Assembly (NCBI GenBank): GCA_943359455.1
Contig: CALRHL010000012.1
Location: forward strand, 1 to 35,542
Length of the DNA stretch: 35,542 bases
Direction of reading: 5' to 3'
Origin: Candidatus Uhrbacteria bacterium RIFOXYB12_FULL_58_10
GTDB lineage: Bacteria > Patescibacteriota > Patescibacteriia > UBA9934 > GWF2-40-263
The notes under the pieces are model-generated. The model saw nothing but the letters and a program-made list of their open reading frames with translations. It did no database searches and was not told the DNA's origin. Below, in pieces: positions 15,371 through 23,710 of the stretch. The stretch's first letter is position 1. Each line of letters begins with the position of its first letter. The position numbers were made by a program, and so were the translations under genes.

Positions 15371-16654
15371 TTACGAAGTTCGTTTTGAAAGACGAGTAAA
15401 CTCCTTTTCAAGAGTAGATTCTACTCGTTTAAGAGAAAGTTGCAACATTTTTTGTTCTTGCTTTTCTTTTGTTGTCAATTTTAGATGGCTTGATTTTATT
15501 TTTAGATCGGAAAGACGAACTTCTAGATCTTTGCGTAAGAGAGCAAACGCGTGATGAAACTGATCGTGTGAAGTTTTAAGATCCAGACGAACCAGACCAT
15601 GACGATGCCGTGTTGCGCTTGCGAAGGCAAACAGACTGAGTAAAATCATGATTCCTCCACACAGAGCAATAAGAGCCATGTTGAGCGTTGATACGCGTAA
15701 TGCTTGGAATGCGGTTGGGAAACCGACGACTGCAGGATCGTTCTGAGTTGGTATTTCGAAGAACTGAGGTTGAGTTTCTACGACAGGTGGAATCAACTCA
15801 ATCGTTTCTGGAACAACTTCGACGGGAGCCAGTATTTCTTCTGGACCGACCTTAAATGCAAAATGTGTTATTGGCCCCCACCCTGCGGAATTTTTTAGAC
15901 GAATGTGAAAATACCATTCTCCTTCTTCAACATCATGGTAGGTGTATTTTCTAAACAGTCCATCTGACCGAGTCCCAGGGTCGGTATCTGCAACGTGATC
16001 ACCAAATATATTGACATCTGTTACCTCTTCAGAAAAATCCCAGGAAAATACCACGTCGCTTGCTGGGTAAAATTTTGTTGGATCTGGATGTGTGGAAGAA
16101 GTCACGACGGGAGCGGGAGGAACGGAAACAGACAAGGCGGCAGGTGTTGAAGAATTTTGCGAGGCGAACGCTGTTCCAATTACAAACATGGCTCCACCCA
16201 TTGAGGAAACAATATTTGATCCTGTTCCGTCATTTGCAAGAATAGACCCATGGTCGAATGTTACACGTGCAATTCCAGAATCAATAGCCGAAAATATCAC
16301 GGTAAAAATAGTGCCGCCTGACCCTGTAAATCCTGGAGAAAATAGGACACCTTCAAAATTGATCGTTCCTGAGCTGTTTGAATATGTTGGTTCCTGTGTC
16401 CAAAATGTAAGAATTGATTCTGCCTTAGAAATACTGCTCACGGCTAAAACATCAGACGAAAAATTAATCATTCCGGAAACAGCATTAATCGCTGTGTCGG
16501 ACGAGACAGAAACCGTGAGAGCGATCGTCGAGCCTACCGTGTAATTTCCCGTTGTTGGAGAGACGTTGAGAGTGGCAGCAGATGCGTGGACAGCCGAAGT
16601 AACTGTTCCGAAAAGGAACAGGACGAGGATTGGAATGTAAAACACCTTCTTCAT
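15371..16654 (-). CDS. surface protein: cohesin-like domain, Ig/FN3-like domain, membrane anchor, coiled coil
   Basis: 427 aa. Signal peptide (1-25), cohesin-like beta domain about 28-165 (LNVSPTTGNYTVGSTIALTV, INAVSGMINFSSDVL, GGTIFTVIFSAIDSGIARVTF), Pro-rich linker, Ig/FN3-like domain 183-272, a long Pro/Glu linker, membrane helix 324-346, then a charged cytoplasmic helix (355-427) likely to form a coiled coil. So an external binding module is joined across the membrane to an internal helical arm. Its start overlaps the stop of the preceding small membrane protein by ATGA; that partner also has a charged cytoplasmic helix, so the two may pair. The cohesin could bind a dockerin-like ligand; none is certain here. 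Confidence 0.82.
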   Translation of the reverse strand: MKKVFYIPILVLFLFGTVTSAVHASAATLNVSPTTGNYTVGSTIALTVSVSSDTAINAVSGMINFSSDVLAVSSISKAESILTFWTQEPTYSNSSGTINFEGVLFSPGFTGSGGTIFTVIFSAIDSGIARVTFDHGSILANDGTGSNIVSSMGGAMFVIGTAFASQNSSTPAALSVSVPPAPVVTSSTHPDPTKFYPASDVVFSWDFSEEVTDVNIFGDHVADTDPGTRSDGLFRKYTYHDVEEGEWYFHIRLKNSAGWGPITHFAFKVGPEEILAPVEVVPETIELIPPVVETQPQFFEIPTQNDPAVVGFPTAFQALRVSTLNMALIALCGGIMILLSLFAFASATRHRHGLVRLDLKTSHDQFHHAFALLRKDLEVRLSDLKIKSSHLKLTTKEKQEQKMLQLSLKRVESTLEKEFTRLSKRTS

Positions 16655-16995
16655 AAAATATCTTCTAAGACCGCTTGCTCGGTTGCTTCTAAATCTTTGC
16701 GGATCTTTTTTATCAGTTGACCTTCTGTTTTTGTCAGTGGACGAGCAAAGCGTAAGTCGCGATGGAGAACTTCGAAGCGATTGTGAATATCACGAAGATC
16801 TTCGGAGGAAATTCCTTTGCCTCGCACATGGTGATGCTGACGTTTTCCGAAAAATTTTCCTGACGAAAAGAGGAAAATCGCAACGACAAATAAAATGAGC
16901 GCGAGAAGAATCGCTCGAAGAGAAACGGACGCCAGTTGCAGCAAGCAAAACATCGGGATACCGAAGTATTCCCGTGAACACGAAGACGAGAGCAA
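16651..16995 (-). CDS. small membrane protein with cytoplasmic helix, possible frameshift at 5' end
   Basis: Up to 114 aa. A strong membrane helix (about 24-45, LRAILLALILFVVAIFLFSS) is followed by HHHVRGKGISSEDL and a charged helical tail. Stop overlaps the cohesin-gene start (ATGA). The 5' end is doubtful: an overlapping frame starting at 17020 gives MSRFFTSFVALVFVFTGILR, a good signal peptide, and joins this frame only if a one-base shift occurs around 16930-16960. So the native protein may be signal peptide plus this membrane part, broken by a real frameshift or a sequencing error. Alternative internal start at 16953 (MFCLLQLASVS). No family recognised. Confidence 0.55.
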   Translation of the reverse strand: MLSSSCSREYFGIPMFCLLQLASVSLRAILLALILFVVAIFLFSSGKFFGKRQHHHVRGKGISSEDLRDIHNRFEVLHRDLRFARPLTKTEGQLIKKIRKDLEATEQAVLEDIL

Positions 16996-17080
16996 CGAAG
17001 CTCGTGAAGAATCGACTCATAGTACTTCTATTCTAACAAAAATAGTGCTCAGTAGCGAGCAGTATTTGTGGATAACATTC

Positions 17081-18574
17081 CTAATTTTTCCGAATTTTCT
17101 TCGTGACGTTAAACCCAAGATATTTTCCAAGCATTAATCGTGTCTGCGCATCAATTGCAGGAAGTGCTCCGAACAAAATAAAGGTAATAGGAAGCAGTGC
17201 CCATTGCAGAATCATCATCACCCACGCATGTTTACGAACGGCCTTTGGGCGAGGAGGTAATAAAAAGAGTGACATCAATCCCGAAACAAAAACTCCGATC
17301 ATGGAAAGACGCATGAGCCACTCAAGGGTAAACGGTGCAGTTTGCACAAGGGCATTTGGCGAATTGCTTGTCACGTACAACGGCAACCAACCCAAAATAA
17401 AAATCAACAGTGGGGCGGCGGCCCATGTATACATTCCTTCCATGTGATTAAACAGGTATTTAAATTTTGCCGCGCGAGAAATTTTTGGATGCTTGGGAAA
17501 CTGATCAATCATATACGGCAAATGTTCCACTCCCCATGCCCAGCGACGCATTTGTTTATAAAGCGCAATAAGAGCGGCGTAATACGTTTGACCAGAAACC
17601 GTGTCCATCGAAACCGGCATAAACATCGGCGTCACACGATAGTTTCCTTCATAATGTAAAAAGGCTTGCATAAAAATCCGCGAGTCCTCCGTGACGATAT
17701 CTTTTTGCCAAAATCCAACGTCTTTAAGCATCACCCACGGCATTGAATGGGAGGAGAACGTCCAAAGTCGTTCTGGTCTCGCAAGCTCTGTCAGAATCCA
17801 GAACGTTGTTCCAAACGCCGCAATGCGAACAGGAGCGGGTGTTGTCCATATATTGTTGGCAAAAAGAGCGACTGGTTGATAGGACGTACGAAGTGGTTGG
17901 TCTACTGTAGTGTAAAGATAGCTAAGATAAGCGAAATATTGAGGATGGACAACTGTATCTACATCAAAACAGGAAACAACGATCTGATCATCAGGAATCT
18001 CTGGACAGTCACGCGAGAGGATTTCAGCGACCTGCTTTCCAGAATGATGCAAATTAGACCCCTTCCCTGGAACTTCGTCTGGCTGATTCATCGGATGCTC
18101 GGTCACGATAATTTTTTGAAAGACCGTTCCAAATTCCCTCCGCACGAGTTCTGCATTTTTTTGAAAGTGAACGGAGTCTCTTTGTTCACCCGCCAAGACA
18201 ATCATCAACCGATCATTTGGAAAGGCGCAATCGCGAATCGAGCGAAGTGTTCCGCGAATAATGTCGATGTGTTCCTGATACGTGGGAAGAAAAATAAGGT
18301 GATAAATGTTTTGAGACGCAGGAATCGTCGCGAGTTTACTCAACCAATCTGTCGCGATCGTTGTGCGATACGATTTCCACGCGCCCATGAGATGAACGAC
18401 GAAATACAAAACGCGAAATAACCAAAATAAATCAAAGATGATGATGAAAACAATGACCCAAACCGGCACGACAAATGACAATAAAATCGAAAGCCCCAAG
18501 GTGAGCCAAAATAGCAAACCTTGGAGCATTTCCCAAAATCGATGTGTTCCGTAACGATAACCGTCCCCGCTCAC
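17081..18574 (-). CDS. membrane glycosyltransferase family 2
   Basis: 497 aa, inverting sugar transferase with membrane helices at both ends (about 18-62 and three to four after 385). The cytoplasmic GT-A domain starts at LIFLPTYQEH (about 94) and shows the DxD metal site FDVD (203-206), the TED catalytic-base motif (295-297, VTEDSR) and QMRRWAWG (341-348), matching the QxxRW motif of processive synthases such as cellulose and hyaluronan synthase. It may make or export a surface polysaccharide; sugar and acceptor are unknown. Start lies 6 bases after the stop of the preceding TM-helix protein. Confidence 0.88.
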   Translation of the reverse strand: MSGDGYRYGTHRFWEMLQGLLFWLTLGLSILLSFVVPVWVIVFIIIFDLFWLFRVLYFVVHLMGAWKSYRTTIATDWLSKLATIPASQNIYHLIFLPTYQEHIDIIRGTLRSIRDCAFPNDRLMIVLAGEQRDSVHFQKNAELVRREFGTVFQKIIVTEHPMNQPDEVPGKGSNLHHSGKQVAEILSRDCPEIPDDQIVVSCFDVDTVVHPQYFAYLSYLYTTVDQPLRTSYQPVALFANNIWTTPAPVRIAAFGTTFWILTELARPERLWTFSSHSMPWVMLKDVGFWQKDIVTEDSRIFMQAFLHYEGNYRVTPMFMPVSMDTVSGQTYYAALIALYKQMRRWAWGVEHLPYMIDQFPKHPKISRAAKFKYLFNHMEGMYTWAAAPLLIFILGWLPLYVTSNSPNALVQTAPFTLEWLMRLSMIGVFVSGLMSLFLLPPRPKAVRKHAWVMMILQWALLPITFILFGALPAIDAQTRLMLGKYLGFNVTKKIRKN

Positions 18575-18580
18575 ATGATC

Positions 18581-19258
18581 TTATTTTTCACTCGTTAAAT
18601 CACGGCGGAGTTTATCAAGGCAACGCGTGGCGTGATCCCGTCCTCCAAGTCCGAACGCGAGTCCACCTGCAAGAGCAAGCATCGCGACAAGTCCCGTAAA
18701 TAATGTATTGATAAGTCCAGGGGCAATTTGCAGTTGAACGAGCGCTGCCATAAACGAAAACAGGAGAATCGCCCACTTTGCAATTCCAGAAAGAAAATCT
18801 GCACTGGCAAGTTCTGCGGCTTCGACCGTTGTTTTTACAACATTACGCACGAATGTCGCGAGCAAAATTCCCGCAAGCAAAATAATCACCGCAATGATAA
18901 CATTCGGAATGTACGTAACAACTTCAGATAAGTAATCCGTAACCTGGTCCCAGCCGAGAATGTCTGTCGCCGCGACAAGAGCGACGATGATAAGAAACCA
19001 TCTCACAATCCATCCAAGAAGTTTCCCAACATGAAGTCGGATTCCAATTTTTTCAAGAGAGACTTTCACCTCCAGTTTCGCAACGAGATCGTCGATACGC
19101 AGAAGCTGAATGACTTTTATGACAACGGTCTGCAAAACAGAAGCGATAATCATTCCGATAAGGAAAACGAGAATGGCTCCAAGAACATTTGGAAGGTACG
19201 CGACGATGCTGTCCCAGAGTCCAAGAACGGAACTTTGAATGATGTCAACGGCTTGCAT
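18581..19258 (-). CDS. TM-helix (MscS-related, Pfam TM_helix type) membrane protein
   Basis: 225 aa. Two copies of a pattern of amphipathic start plus membrane helix are visible: IVAYLPNVLGAILVFLIGMIIASVL near 18-42 and VVTYIPNVIIAVIILLAGILLATFV near 112-137, the YLPN/YIPN repeat of conserved TM-helix proteins near mechanosensitive channels. A last hydrophobic part ends LAGGLAFGLGGRDHATRCLD, similar to the pore-lining start of MscS proteins, but no cytoplasmic MscS beta domain follows. Likely a small channel-like membrane protein. It lies between tsaB and the glycosyltransferase. Confidence 0.8.
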   Translation of the reverse strand: MQAVDIIQSSVLGLWDSIVAYLPNVLGAILVFLIGMIIASVLQTVVIKVIQLLRIDDLVAKLEVKVSLEKIGIRLHVGKLLGWIVRWFLIIVALVAATDILGWDQVTDYLSEVVTYIPNVIIAVIILLAGILLATFVRNVVKTTVEAAELASADFLSGIAKWAILLFSFMAALVQLQIAPGLINTLFTGLVAMLALAGGLAFGLGGRDHATRCLDKLRRDLTSEK

Positions 19259-19263
19259 AGGAT

Positions 19264-19326
19264 TGGGGGTTAGGAGTTAGTAGTTAGTAGTTGGGGGTTG
19301 GTAGTTGGGGGTTGGTAGTTGGAATT
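19264..19326. repeat. tandem GTAGTTGGGGGTTG repeats, family D
   Basis: About four units of TAGTTGGGGGTTGG with shortened TTAGTAGTTAGTAG units. The inverse of the tract in rlmN (8351-8394). Encodes the C-terminal tail and stop region of the TsaB-like gene. Confidence 0.75.
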
Positions 19327-19704
19327 TGTAATGTGTGGTGGGCGGTTATAGGTAGGAATAGCGAAGGGGGTGGATTTTTTTACGTCGATCTGGTTTATGA
19401 TTTCATCCAGAGGGAGATGGTCTGGATTCTCAATCGGAATGACAGGGATCTGTTTCGCAAACGCAATCGTGTTCGCGATGACGGTGGAGATACGACTGGA
19501 GGTGAATGACCCAGGTCCTGTCACAACGGCGATGGCGCTGAGTTCAGACGGTTCAATTCCCCACTCTCTCATGGTTAAGTCAACTGTGGATAAGTACTGT
19601 TCTGGACTGGCGCTGACGGTTTGATGAGCAACAAGAACCCCGTTCTGAACCCGCCCGATCGAAAGAAAACCGATATCTTGTCCACAAATCAACAACATCT
19701 CCAT
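19270..19704 (-). CDS. tsaB: TsaB-like protein, truncated, repeat-derived tail
   Basis: TsaB is the TsaD partner in making t6A37 of tRNA. The N-terminal ASKHA subdomain is recognisable: GQDIGFLSIGRVQNG, SPEQYLSTVDLTMREW and VVTGPGSFTSSRISTVIA (about 61-78; usual GPGSFTGLRIG). It is only 144 aa against 210-230: the second subdomain is gone, and from about residue 118 the sequence is YNRPPHITNSNYQPPTTNPQ and more Thr/Asn/Gln/Pro from the family D repeat. GS instead of GL in the motif also departs from consensus. Either a minimal CPR TsaB with a repeat tail or a gene truncated by the repeat. It starts 3 bases after the regulator upstream. Confidence 0.75.
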   Translation of the reverse strand: MEMLLICGQDIGFLSIGRVQNGVLVAHQTVSASPEQYLSTVDLTMREWGIEPSELSAIAVVTGPGSFTSSRISTVIANTIAFAKQIPVIPIENPDHLPLDEIINQIDVKKSTPFAIPTYNRPPHITNSNYQPPTTNPQLLTTNS

Positions 19705-19707
19705 GTA

Positions 19708-20319
19708 TTATACCTTTACTCGGTCAATCATCACAATCTTTTCTCCTTCAAGAATCGAAAACAAAAATCGATCTGTCACCTGTCGTCGATACAAAAATTC
19801 TTCTTTTGGCATGAGAGTGTAGTTAATTTCATGCCCCATTTCACTTTCGCACTGCGATACAACTTTCTGGAGCGCTTTTTGATCAACGGTTCCAACAATC
19901 AATATATCCGTCGGAAGATCAGAAACCCCAACAAAACGACCGGTAAACGCCAAATACGCAATTTCCCCTTTTTCATCAATCTCTTGAACAAGATTATTCT
20001 TCAAGAAAATGCTCGATTTTGAAAAAAGTGAACGTAAATCTTCAAAAAGCACGAATTTCGGATTCACGATGTAAAACTTCTTCTTTTCCCCAAGTCTTGC
20101 TACTGTTTTTGAAACGGGTTGGTCTATTTTCTCAATAATAATGCCTAATTCAACTAGATTCTGTAGTTCGCGTCGCACAGAGTTTAATTGAGCATCGATC
20201 CTTCTTGTGAGTTCGCGTACAAAAAAAGCCTGCTCAGAGTGCTGCAAAAACAGGGCAAGCAGGCGAGCCCGTGTCTTTGAACCAAACAACTGTTCAAGTT
20301 TAAATCCCTGGTTGTTCAC
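19708..20319 (-). CDS. winged-helix regulator with nucleotidyltransferase-like domain
   Basis: 203 aa from GTG 20319, with AGGAGG about 11 bases upstream. Residues about 8-65 form an ArsR/MarR-like winged helix (GSKTRARLLALFLQHSEQAF, FVRELTRRIDAQLNSVRREL). The C-terminal part (AYLAFTGRFVGVSDLPTDIL then IVG) resembles a minimal nucleotidyltransferase domain, but the usual GS...DxD catalytic pattern is incomplete, so it may be a binding fold only. This domain pairing is common in CPR genomes. As first gene of a long operon, with a divergent promoter, it may control both directions. Confidence 0.75.
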   Translation of the reverse strand: MNNQGFKLEQLFGSKTRARLLALFLQHSEQAFFVRELTRRIDAQLNSVRRELQNLVELGIIIEKIDQPVSKTVARLGEKKKFYIVNPKFVLFEDLRSLFSKSSIFLKNNLVQEIDEKGEIAYLAFTGRFVGVSDLPTDILIVGTVDQKALQKVVSQCESEMGHEINYTLMPKEEFLYRRQVTDRFLFSILEGEKIVMIDRVKV

Positions 20320-20338
20320 AGATGGGACAATCCTCCTG

Positions 20339-20384
20339 TTGCAGTGGATGAACGATTGTATATAATGTACTCAACATGAGACAA
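20339..20384. promoter_or_regulatory. face-to-face divergent promoters
   Basis: Plus: TTGCAG (20339-20344), 16-bp spacer, TATAAT (20361-20366) for the gene at 20402. Minus: TTGTCT (20384-20379), 16-bp spacer, TATACA (20362-20357) for the regulator at 20319. The -10 boxes overlap, so the two promoters should exclude each other, and the regulator could act here. Confidence 0.65.
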
Positions 20385-20401
20385 ACGCGCAATGCCTGTG
20401 T

Positions 20402-22495
20402 ATGAACCCTTATTTGAAGGCCGCGAAGCTGAAGGAGGAGTCAGTTGATCGGAAACATGTCAATGAAACCGCACTTCTTCCACTTGATGGACGTGAAGGG
20501 TATGTTTTTTTCATGATCGATATTCGTGGAAAAAATACGAATCCAACGGAACTCATCTCCATTATCACCGAGCACAGCGAACGTCTTGCAAACTCCGTTG
20601 GAAAAGATGCAAATGTTCAGCATCGGTTTGAACAATTCTTGAGTGCATTGAATCAAACGCTCTCTGAACGTGTGATCAACGGAGATTTTTCTGTTCCCAT
20701 CGAACAGTTAAACGCACTCGTTGGAATTGTGTCTGCACACGAAATGTTTTTGTCTGGAACAGGAGATCTTGTCGCATTATTTTTACATCGAACACAAGAA
20801 CAACGTTATCAAGTGTTCAACCTATTTCGCAGCATTCAAACAGAACAAGCACTTCCAAATTGGGAAAAAGCGTTTGCCGTTGTCCTCGATGGGGATATCA
20901 CCGCCGGCGACGTATTTTGTGTGTCTAATAAAGATATCGGGCGACATATTTCACAAGAAGAGTTGAATTCAATTCTTTCAACACTTCCCCCAACAAGTGC
21001 CACAGAAAAAATTCGGCAATATTTTCCAACAAACACAGATTTATCTCTCATTATTGTGCAATCAACCGAAGACCAGATGATTCGTGAAGAATTTGCACAG
21101 CCGCTTGCAAGTGTTTCCATCAATGAGCTCGATCGTACAAAAACGGAAACACGAAAGCTTCTGGAAGATCAAAAACCAACACCTTCTACAAAATTATTCG
21201 TCAAAATGACACGAATGATAGTAAAAACGGCTTGGAAATTTGCAACACGTCATATCCGAGCAGGCATGCAAGCAACGGTCAAATTCACCCGAAAAGAACA
21301 GCGTGAACGTGCAATCAATACGGTCAAAACAACGACCGATGCACGCATTCGACAATTCATTGCGACCTATAAAGGTCTCCCAAAATCGTCCAAAACTCTT
21401 GCCCTTGCAGGTGTTGGGATCGTCATTGCACTTCTGGTTGGTATTTCCGTTTTACAAAATGCACAGGCGCGATCTGCCGAAGTTGCGGCATATGATTCCC
21501 TCGTAAAAAAAGTTGAAGACACGATTGAGAAGGCAGGTGGAGCTATTATTTATAAGGATGAGACACAGGCACGTAAACTCTATACAGAAGCGCTCGCACT
21601 CGCCACCGCCCTTCCACAAGAGACAGAGGAGCGCCTCGCGCAATCAAAAAATCTGATCGGAGAAATTAATAATGCGTTTGATACCTTGAGACATCTCGTA
21701 AATATTCCGGCGCCAAATCTTGTAGCTGAACTGGGATTTACCGATGGATCGACGGGAAAAACAGTTTTCTCAAATGAGGGATTGATATACGTACTTTCTT
21801 CAAATAAACAGCTGTCTCTTCTTGATCTCGCAAAAAAAACATTCACGTCTCTTGAAACAAAAGATGGAGGTTCAGGAATTCCCCTTGAAACAACAACGGA
21901 AGATGGAACCATTCTGGTTTTAGACGACCGACCTGGTGTCACACGACTCGACCTTTCAAATGCACAAATGCAACTGACAAATGTTAAGCCAATCGAAGGG
22001 ACACGATGGACAGATATTGCGCTTTATAACAGTAAATTATACGTGATTGAACCGAAATCCGGTCAGCTTATCCGATACAACCGCGCAGGAAATGATTACG
22101 ATGGCGGAACACGTTGGATAAAAGCACTCTCAACAGATTTGTCAGATGCCGTCAGTCTCACGATTGATGCAACCGTTTTTGTGCTCAAACAAAACGGCAA
22201 AATTGTACGGTTTGTGAGTGGTTCCGAAGTCGGATGGACACAAGCGAGCGTCGATCCTGTTGTAACGAGCGCGTCAGACATCTGGACAAATATAGACAGT
22301 GCGTACGTGTATGTTTTGGAACCAGCGACTCAAAGACTTATTGTCTACAAAAAAGAAGGAGGATCACTTGTCACCCAATATCGTTCAGATGCCTTCACAG
22401 GCGTAACCGATTTCCTCGTCGATGAACCAAGTAAAACGATCTATTTTCTCGTTGGCACAAAACTTTTTTCTATCAGTGCAAGTCATTTGAAATAA
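20402..22495 (+). CDS. membrane protein with PP2C-like N-terminal and beta-propeller C-terminal domains
   Basis: 697 aa. The cytoplasmic N-terminal part (1-240) has a layout like PPM/PP2C phosphatases: YVFFMIDIRG, HEMFLSGTGDLVALFLHR (113-130) and AVVLDGDITAGDVFCVSNKDIG (159-180), but the metal-binding Asp set is not convincing. A basic linker (265-315) leads to one membrane helix (332-352), a short helical segment, then an external domain (about 430-697) of repeated blade-like units (GLIYVLSSNKQLSLLDLAKK, SKLYVIEPKSGQLIRYNRAG, SAYVYVLEPATQRLIVYKKE), probably a beta-propeller. It could sense something outside and signal inside. Own promoter and strong terminator; catalytic activity unproven. 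Confidence 0.65.
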   Translation: MNPYLKAAKLKEESVDRKHVNETALLPLDGREGYVFFMIDIRGKNTNPTELISIITEHSERLANSVGKDANVQHRFEQFLSALNQTLSERVINGDFSVPIEQLNALVGIVSAHEMFLSGTGDLVALFLHRTQEQRYQVFNLFRSIQTEQALPNWEKAFAVVLDGDITAGDVFCVSNKDIGRHISQEELNSILSTLPPTSATEKIRQYFPTNTDLSLIIVQSTEDQMIREEFAQPLASVSINELDRTKTETRKLLEDQKPTPSTKLFVKMTRMIVKTAWKFATRHIRAGMQATVKFTRKEQRERAINTVKTTTDARIRQFIATYKGLPKSSKTLALAGVGIVIALLVGISVLQNAQARSAEVAAYDSLVKKVEDTIEKAGGAIIYKDETQARKLYTEALALATALPQETEERLAQSKNLIGEINNAFDTLRHLVNIPAPNLVAELGFTDGSTGKTVFSNEGLIYVLSSNKQLSLLDLAKKTFTSLETKDGGSGIPLETTTEDGTILVLDDRPGVTRLDLSNAQMQLTNVKPIEGTRWTDIALYNSKLYVIEPKSGQLIRYNRAGNDYDGGTRWIKALSTDLSDAVSLTIDATVFVLKQNGKIVRFVSGSEVGWTQASVDPVVTSASDIWTNIDSAYVYVLEPATQRLIVYKKEGGSLVTQYRSDAFTGVTDFLVDEPSKTIYFLVGTKLFSISASHLK

Positions 22496-22498
22496 AAA

Positions 22499-22530
22499 AG
22501 TCGGTAGTCAACAACTACCGACTCCTTTTT
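22499..22530. terminator. bidirectional terminator
   Basis: AGTCGGTAGT / ACTACCGACT 10-bp stem, CAACA loop, A-run before and T-run after; between the propeller-protein gene and rplL. Confidence 0.93.
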
Positions 22531-22928
22531 TATTTGATCGCTCCTGTTGCACCTGCATCTGTAATTTTCTTCAACGTTTCTTCTGCGGTAGCTTTGTCCA
22601 CGCCCGTTTTCACCACTTTTGGCGCACCATCGACGAGATCCTTTGCTTCTTTCAAACCAAGACCAGTGATTTCGCGCACCGCTTTGATCGCGTTAATCTT
22701 GTTGTCTCCTGCGGCAGTGATTTCAACGTCGAACGATGTTTTCTCTTCTGCGGCAGCGGCAGCAGCTGGAGCAGCGGCCATCATCATGGCTGGAGCGGCA
22801 GCAGAAACACCAAACTTATCTTCGAGTACCTTCACAAGTTCAGAAAGGTCGATCACGGACATCTTTTCTATTTCAGACACAAGCGCCTGAAACTTCGCTG
22901 GAACTTCAACTTTCGTTTCGTCGGACAT
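22530..22928 (-). CDS. rplL: 50S ribosomal protein L7/L12
   Basis: Ribosomal stalk protein that recruits translation factors; binds L10 as dimers. 132 aa: N-terminal dimer domain ([20 protein letters not shown]), Ala-rich hinge (about 47-61) and the conserved C-terminal domain [40 protein letters not shown]. Downstream of rplJ across a 76-base gap filled with ATTTTAC-type repeat hairpin. rpoB does not follow; the opposite-strand gene does. Confidence 0.98.
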   Translation of the reverse strand: MSDETKVEVPAKFQALVSEIEKMSVIDLSELVKVLEDKFGVSAAAPAMMMAAAPAAAAAAEEKTSFDVEITAAGDNKINAIKAVREITGLGLKEAKDLVDGAPKVVKTGVDKATAEETLKKITDAGATGAIK

Positions 22929-22931
22929 AAG

Positions 22932-23003
22932 AATGTAATGTTAAATGTAAAATGTAAAAAGTTATGAATTTCTTACTTTTTACATTTTACTTTTTACTTA
23001 ATT
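22932..23003. repeat. ATGTAAA-type repeat hairpin between rplJ and rplL, family E
   Basis: TTAAATGTAAAATGTAAAAA pairs with TACTTTTTACATTTTACTTT around GTTATGAATTTCT. The same unit is tandem at 7741-7764. It lies in the rplJ-rplL gap and could fold in the mRNA. Confidence 0.7.
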
Positions 23004-23004
23004 T

Positions 23005-23529
23005 TTAGGCCACTTTCTTCTCCTTGATCGCTCCAAGCACCATGACGAGGCCACGCAGGTTACCTGCGAGTACATTCACGAAGCCTGATACAGGAGCGTT
23101 GAGTGTGCCGACCAATTGACCGAGCAGTTGATGTTTGCTTGGAAGCGTAGCGAGTTTTTTTACAGATTTGGCATCCATGAGTTTTCCCTCAAGAATTCCA
23201 CCAATCATTTGAATCGCATCACGCTTTTTTCCAAACTCCGCCATGAGTTTTGCCGCAGAAACTTCATCATTGAATCCGACGGTCGTGAGAATACTTCCCT
23301 CAAGCCCTGCGATATTCACATCAAGCCCTGCTTCTTTGAGTGCACGTTCGAGCAATGTTTTTTTTGCCACGAACGACTTTACTCCTTGTTCTTTCCCTTT
23401 CGCACGAAGCGAGTCAGCATCTTCCATCGTGTATCCACCAATGGATGTAAACACCGCTGCTTTCATCGTACGAAAATGATTCGCAAGCTCAGAAATAATC
23501 TCCTGTTTTTGAGCACGTGTCTTTGGCAT
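23005..23529 (-). CDS. rplJ: 50S ribosomal protein L10
   Basis: Base of the ribosomal stalk; also the usual translational repressor of its own operon. 174 aa from MPKTRAQKQEIISELANHFR at 23529. The frame stays open to 23685, but that part is the RNA leader, not protein. Conserved stretches: AAVFTSIGGYTMEDADSLRA, KSFVAKKTLLERALKEAG, and a C-terminal helix region LLGQLVGTLNAPVSGFVNVL that binds L12. Followed by rplL. Confidence 0.97.
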   Translation of the reverse strand: MPKTRAQKQEIISELANHFRTMKAAVFTSIGGYTMEDADSLRAKGKEQGVKSFVAKKTLLERALKEAGLDVNIAGLEGSILTTVGFNDEVSAAKLMAEFGKKRDAIQMIGGILEGKLMDAKSVKKLATLPSKHQLLGQLVGTLNAPVSGFVNVLAGNLRGLVMVLGAIKEKKVA

Positions 23530-23664
23530 ACTTTTTCGACCTTTAGGGTGAACAAAAAATCCTGCAACCAAAGCGCAGAATTCGATAAAAAGTGACAATT
23601 TCACCTCTGTACCTCGACAGGACTTACCTCTTTCGAGCACCTGTTTTCTACGGCTTAAGTTGTT
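23530..23664 (-). ncRNA. ribosomal protein L10 leader (autoregulatory mRNA structure)
   Basis: 135-base 5' leader between the promoter and rplJ. In mRNA sense it contains ACAGGTGCTCGAAAGAGGTA then AGTCCTGTCGAGGTA; ACAGG pairs with CCTGT around an internal region, and the AGTCCTGTCGAGG segment resembles the conserved core of known L10 leaders. Further on, a small GTGA/TCAC hairpin precedes TTTTT. L10-L12 binding here would repress translation of the operon; this is family knowledge, the match is by eye. Confidence 0.65.
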
Positions 23665-23670
23665 GACGGA

Positions 23671-23699
23671 AGTATAGAAGATCACGGTTGCCCTGTCAA
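23671..23699 (-). promoter_or_regulatory. strong promoter of the rplJL operon
   Basis: Minus strand TTGACA (23699-23694), 17-bp spacer, TATACT (23676-23671): near consensus. Confidence 0.85.
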
Positions 23700-23710
23700 G
23701 AATTTACCGT

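Noticed and set aside
17747-18421. 224-codon plus-strand frame opposite the glycosyltransferase
   Set aside because: The minus strand carries conserved GT2 motifs; this is its shadow.
19264-19326. Possible CRISPR array (regular G-rich repeats)
   Set aside because: Units are contiguous and about 14 bases, with no unique spacers and no cas genes; a tandem simple repeat.
23530-23685. 52-residue N-terminal extension of L10
   Set aside because: Lies in the RNA leader right after the promoter; L10 proteins start at MPKTRAQK.
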